A DNA stretch of 64,000 nucleotides from contig CACJRN010000006.1 in assembly GCA_902595845.1 (NCBI GenBank), positions 1 to 64,000 of the forward strand, read 5' to 3'. The stretch comes from an uncultured Gammaproteobacteria bacterium. GTDB lineage: Bacteria > Pseudomonadota > Gammaproteobacteria > Steroidobacterales > UBA11654. A program made the position numbers and the translations under genes. This document shows positions 63,315 through 64,000 of the stretch, one piece after another (the stretch's first letter is position 1; the number at the start of each line of letters is the position of its first letter). The notes under the pieces are model-generated. The model had not been told where the DNA came from and made no database searches. It saw nothing but the letters and a program-made list of their open reading frames with translations.

Positions 63315-64000
63315 ATGCATAGATCCTTCAGAGAGGTTATTGAATTACTCGAGTCACAAGACAAGCTTGTTAGGCTTAAAAACTCGGTTAACCCAAAGTA
63401 TGAAATGGCAGCACTAATGAAGACTCTTGAAGACGAGTCCAAGGCTTTCATTTTCGAAAACGTACAGAATTCCAACTATAAAGCAGTGGGCGGTTTATTC
63501 ACTTCGATGGGTCGTTATGGACTCATCTTTAATGAAGATGGCAGTGAAGATTTCACCTATGAGCAAGCTGGGCAAAAGGTCATGTCTGGTATTGCAAATC
63601 CAATACCATACAAAACCATTGAAGAAGGCCATGTAACTGAAAGGATACTCAAAGGAAATGACATTGATTTAACTAAGCTTCCTGCCCCAACTTTTTTTGA
63701 GCTCGACACAGGGCCCTTTTTAACAGCTGCAGTTGGAATATTTAAAAAACCGAATGGTGAGATAAATGTTGGATTTTACCGATGTTTAATCATTGATAAG
63801 GAAAATTTATTAATCAACGCAAGTGGTTTGAGTGATCTGAGAAAAGCTTATGCTTGGCATAAAGAAAACAATAAAGAGATGAGAGTCGCTATGGTACTGG
63901 GGGCGCCACCAGCCTTACTGATGGCTGCAGCATCAAAATCTCCAGATGAGATTTCAGAGTTAGATGTTGCAGGTGGTATTAATGGCGAGGCCATTGAAGT
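63315..64000 (+). CDS. UbiD-family decarboxylase, truncated by window end
   Basis: N-terminal 228 residues of an open frame running off the window. It begins MHRSFREVIELLESQDKLVR, as UbiD proteins do. Later segments GPFLTAAVGIFKKPNG, then VGFYRCLII, then MVLGAPPALLMAAA match the prenylated-FMN-binding decarboxylase family. Members decarboxylate 4-hydroxybenzoates, phenolic or other unsaturated acids. Position near a Rieske oxygenase and SDRs suggests aromatic-acid metabolism rather than ubiquinone synthesis, but this is uncertain. Divergent from adhC. Confidence 0.88.
   Translation, partial: MHRSFREVIELLESQDKLVRLKNSVNPKYEMAALMKTLEDESKAFIFENVQNSNYKAVGGLFTSMGRYGLIFNEDGSEDFTYEQAGQKVMSGIANPIPYKTIEEGHVTERILKGNDIDLTKLPAPTFFELDTGPFLTAAVGIFKKPNGEINVGFYRCLIIDKENLLINASGLSDLRKAYAWHKENNKEMRVAMVLGAPPALLMAAASKSPDEISELDVAGGINGEAIE

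Noticed and set aside
1-64000. tRNA, rRNA, CRISPR arrays, insertion sequences
   Set aside because: No cloverleaf-like sequence, rRNA segment, regularly spaced repeats or transposase gene was recognised by eye; a covariance-model scan was not possible.

Overview
The window reads as chromosome of a streamlined, low-GC (AT-rich) marine-type gammaproteobacterium. The evidence is the gammaproteobacterial fmt/def - smg - topA - tsaC - aroE neighbourhood, a Crc-like exonuclease III beside pyrE, rpoH, rsmD-coaD and rpmBG. Adjacent genes almost always touch or overlap by 1-23 nt, even when convergent. The longest gene-free stretch is 230 nt (42563-42792). A SAR86-like lineage fits, but the sequence alone does not prove it. 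I see no rRNA, tRNA, CRISPR array, prophage or insertion sequence.

Layout. (1) 71-2353: a TonB-dependent outer-membrane receptor. (2) 2409-15895: fourteen co-directional, mostly overlapping genes that look like one operon. They encode a phosphoribosyltransferase-like protein, a ferredoxin-reductase-like flavoprotein between two tiny membrane proteins, Pgi, an FAD monooxygenase, an Asp/Glu-racemase-fold enzyme, an aldehyde dehydrogenase, a ceramidase-like membrane hydrolase, a serine hydrolase, a GST-fold protein, a TIM-barrel protein, a hydroxylysine/ethanolamine-kinase-like protein and a matching PLP phospho-lyase. This is the best candidate for an undescribed pathway: probable breakdown of an amino-alcohol-containing compound or lipid. 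(3) 15900-31647: housekeeping genes (xthA, grx, aroE, tsaC, topA, smg, def, fmt, ntrYX, argS, priA, an aminotransferase). (4) 31705-37215: three-subunit proton-translocating transhydrogenase, an HNH protein, acs. (5) 37217-42562: MATE exporter plus an operon of amino-acid symporter, flavin-reductase-fold fusion and succinate-semialdehyde dehydrogenase type enzyme. (6) 42793-57943: gltBD, trmB, rpoH, rsmD, coaD, ggt, mutM, rpmBG, dut, pyrE, a second exonuclease III, an AmpG-like permease. (7) 57944-64000: accessory-looking region with a Rieske oxygenase, two SDR proteins, a degenerate P4-type integrase flanked by an 18-nt near-direct repeat, glutathione-dependent formaldehyde dehydrogenase and a UbiD-family decarboxylase cut by the window end.

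Regulation. A perfect CIRCE element (HrcA operator) lies over the likely rpoH promoter, and the rpoH leader has a small hairpin enclosing the weak ribosome-binding site. NtrX has lost most AAA+ signature motifs. Two genes (the SDR at 59890 and tsaC) have no ATG, GTG or TTG where homology demands a start and appear to begin at ATT and ATC.

Metabolic links. Aldehydes made by the large operon could be oxidised by its aldehyde dehydrogenase, acetate activated by Acs, ammonia assimilated by GltBD, and NADPH supplied by PntAB. These links are inference.
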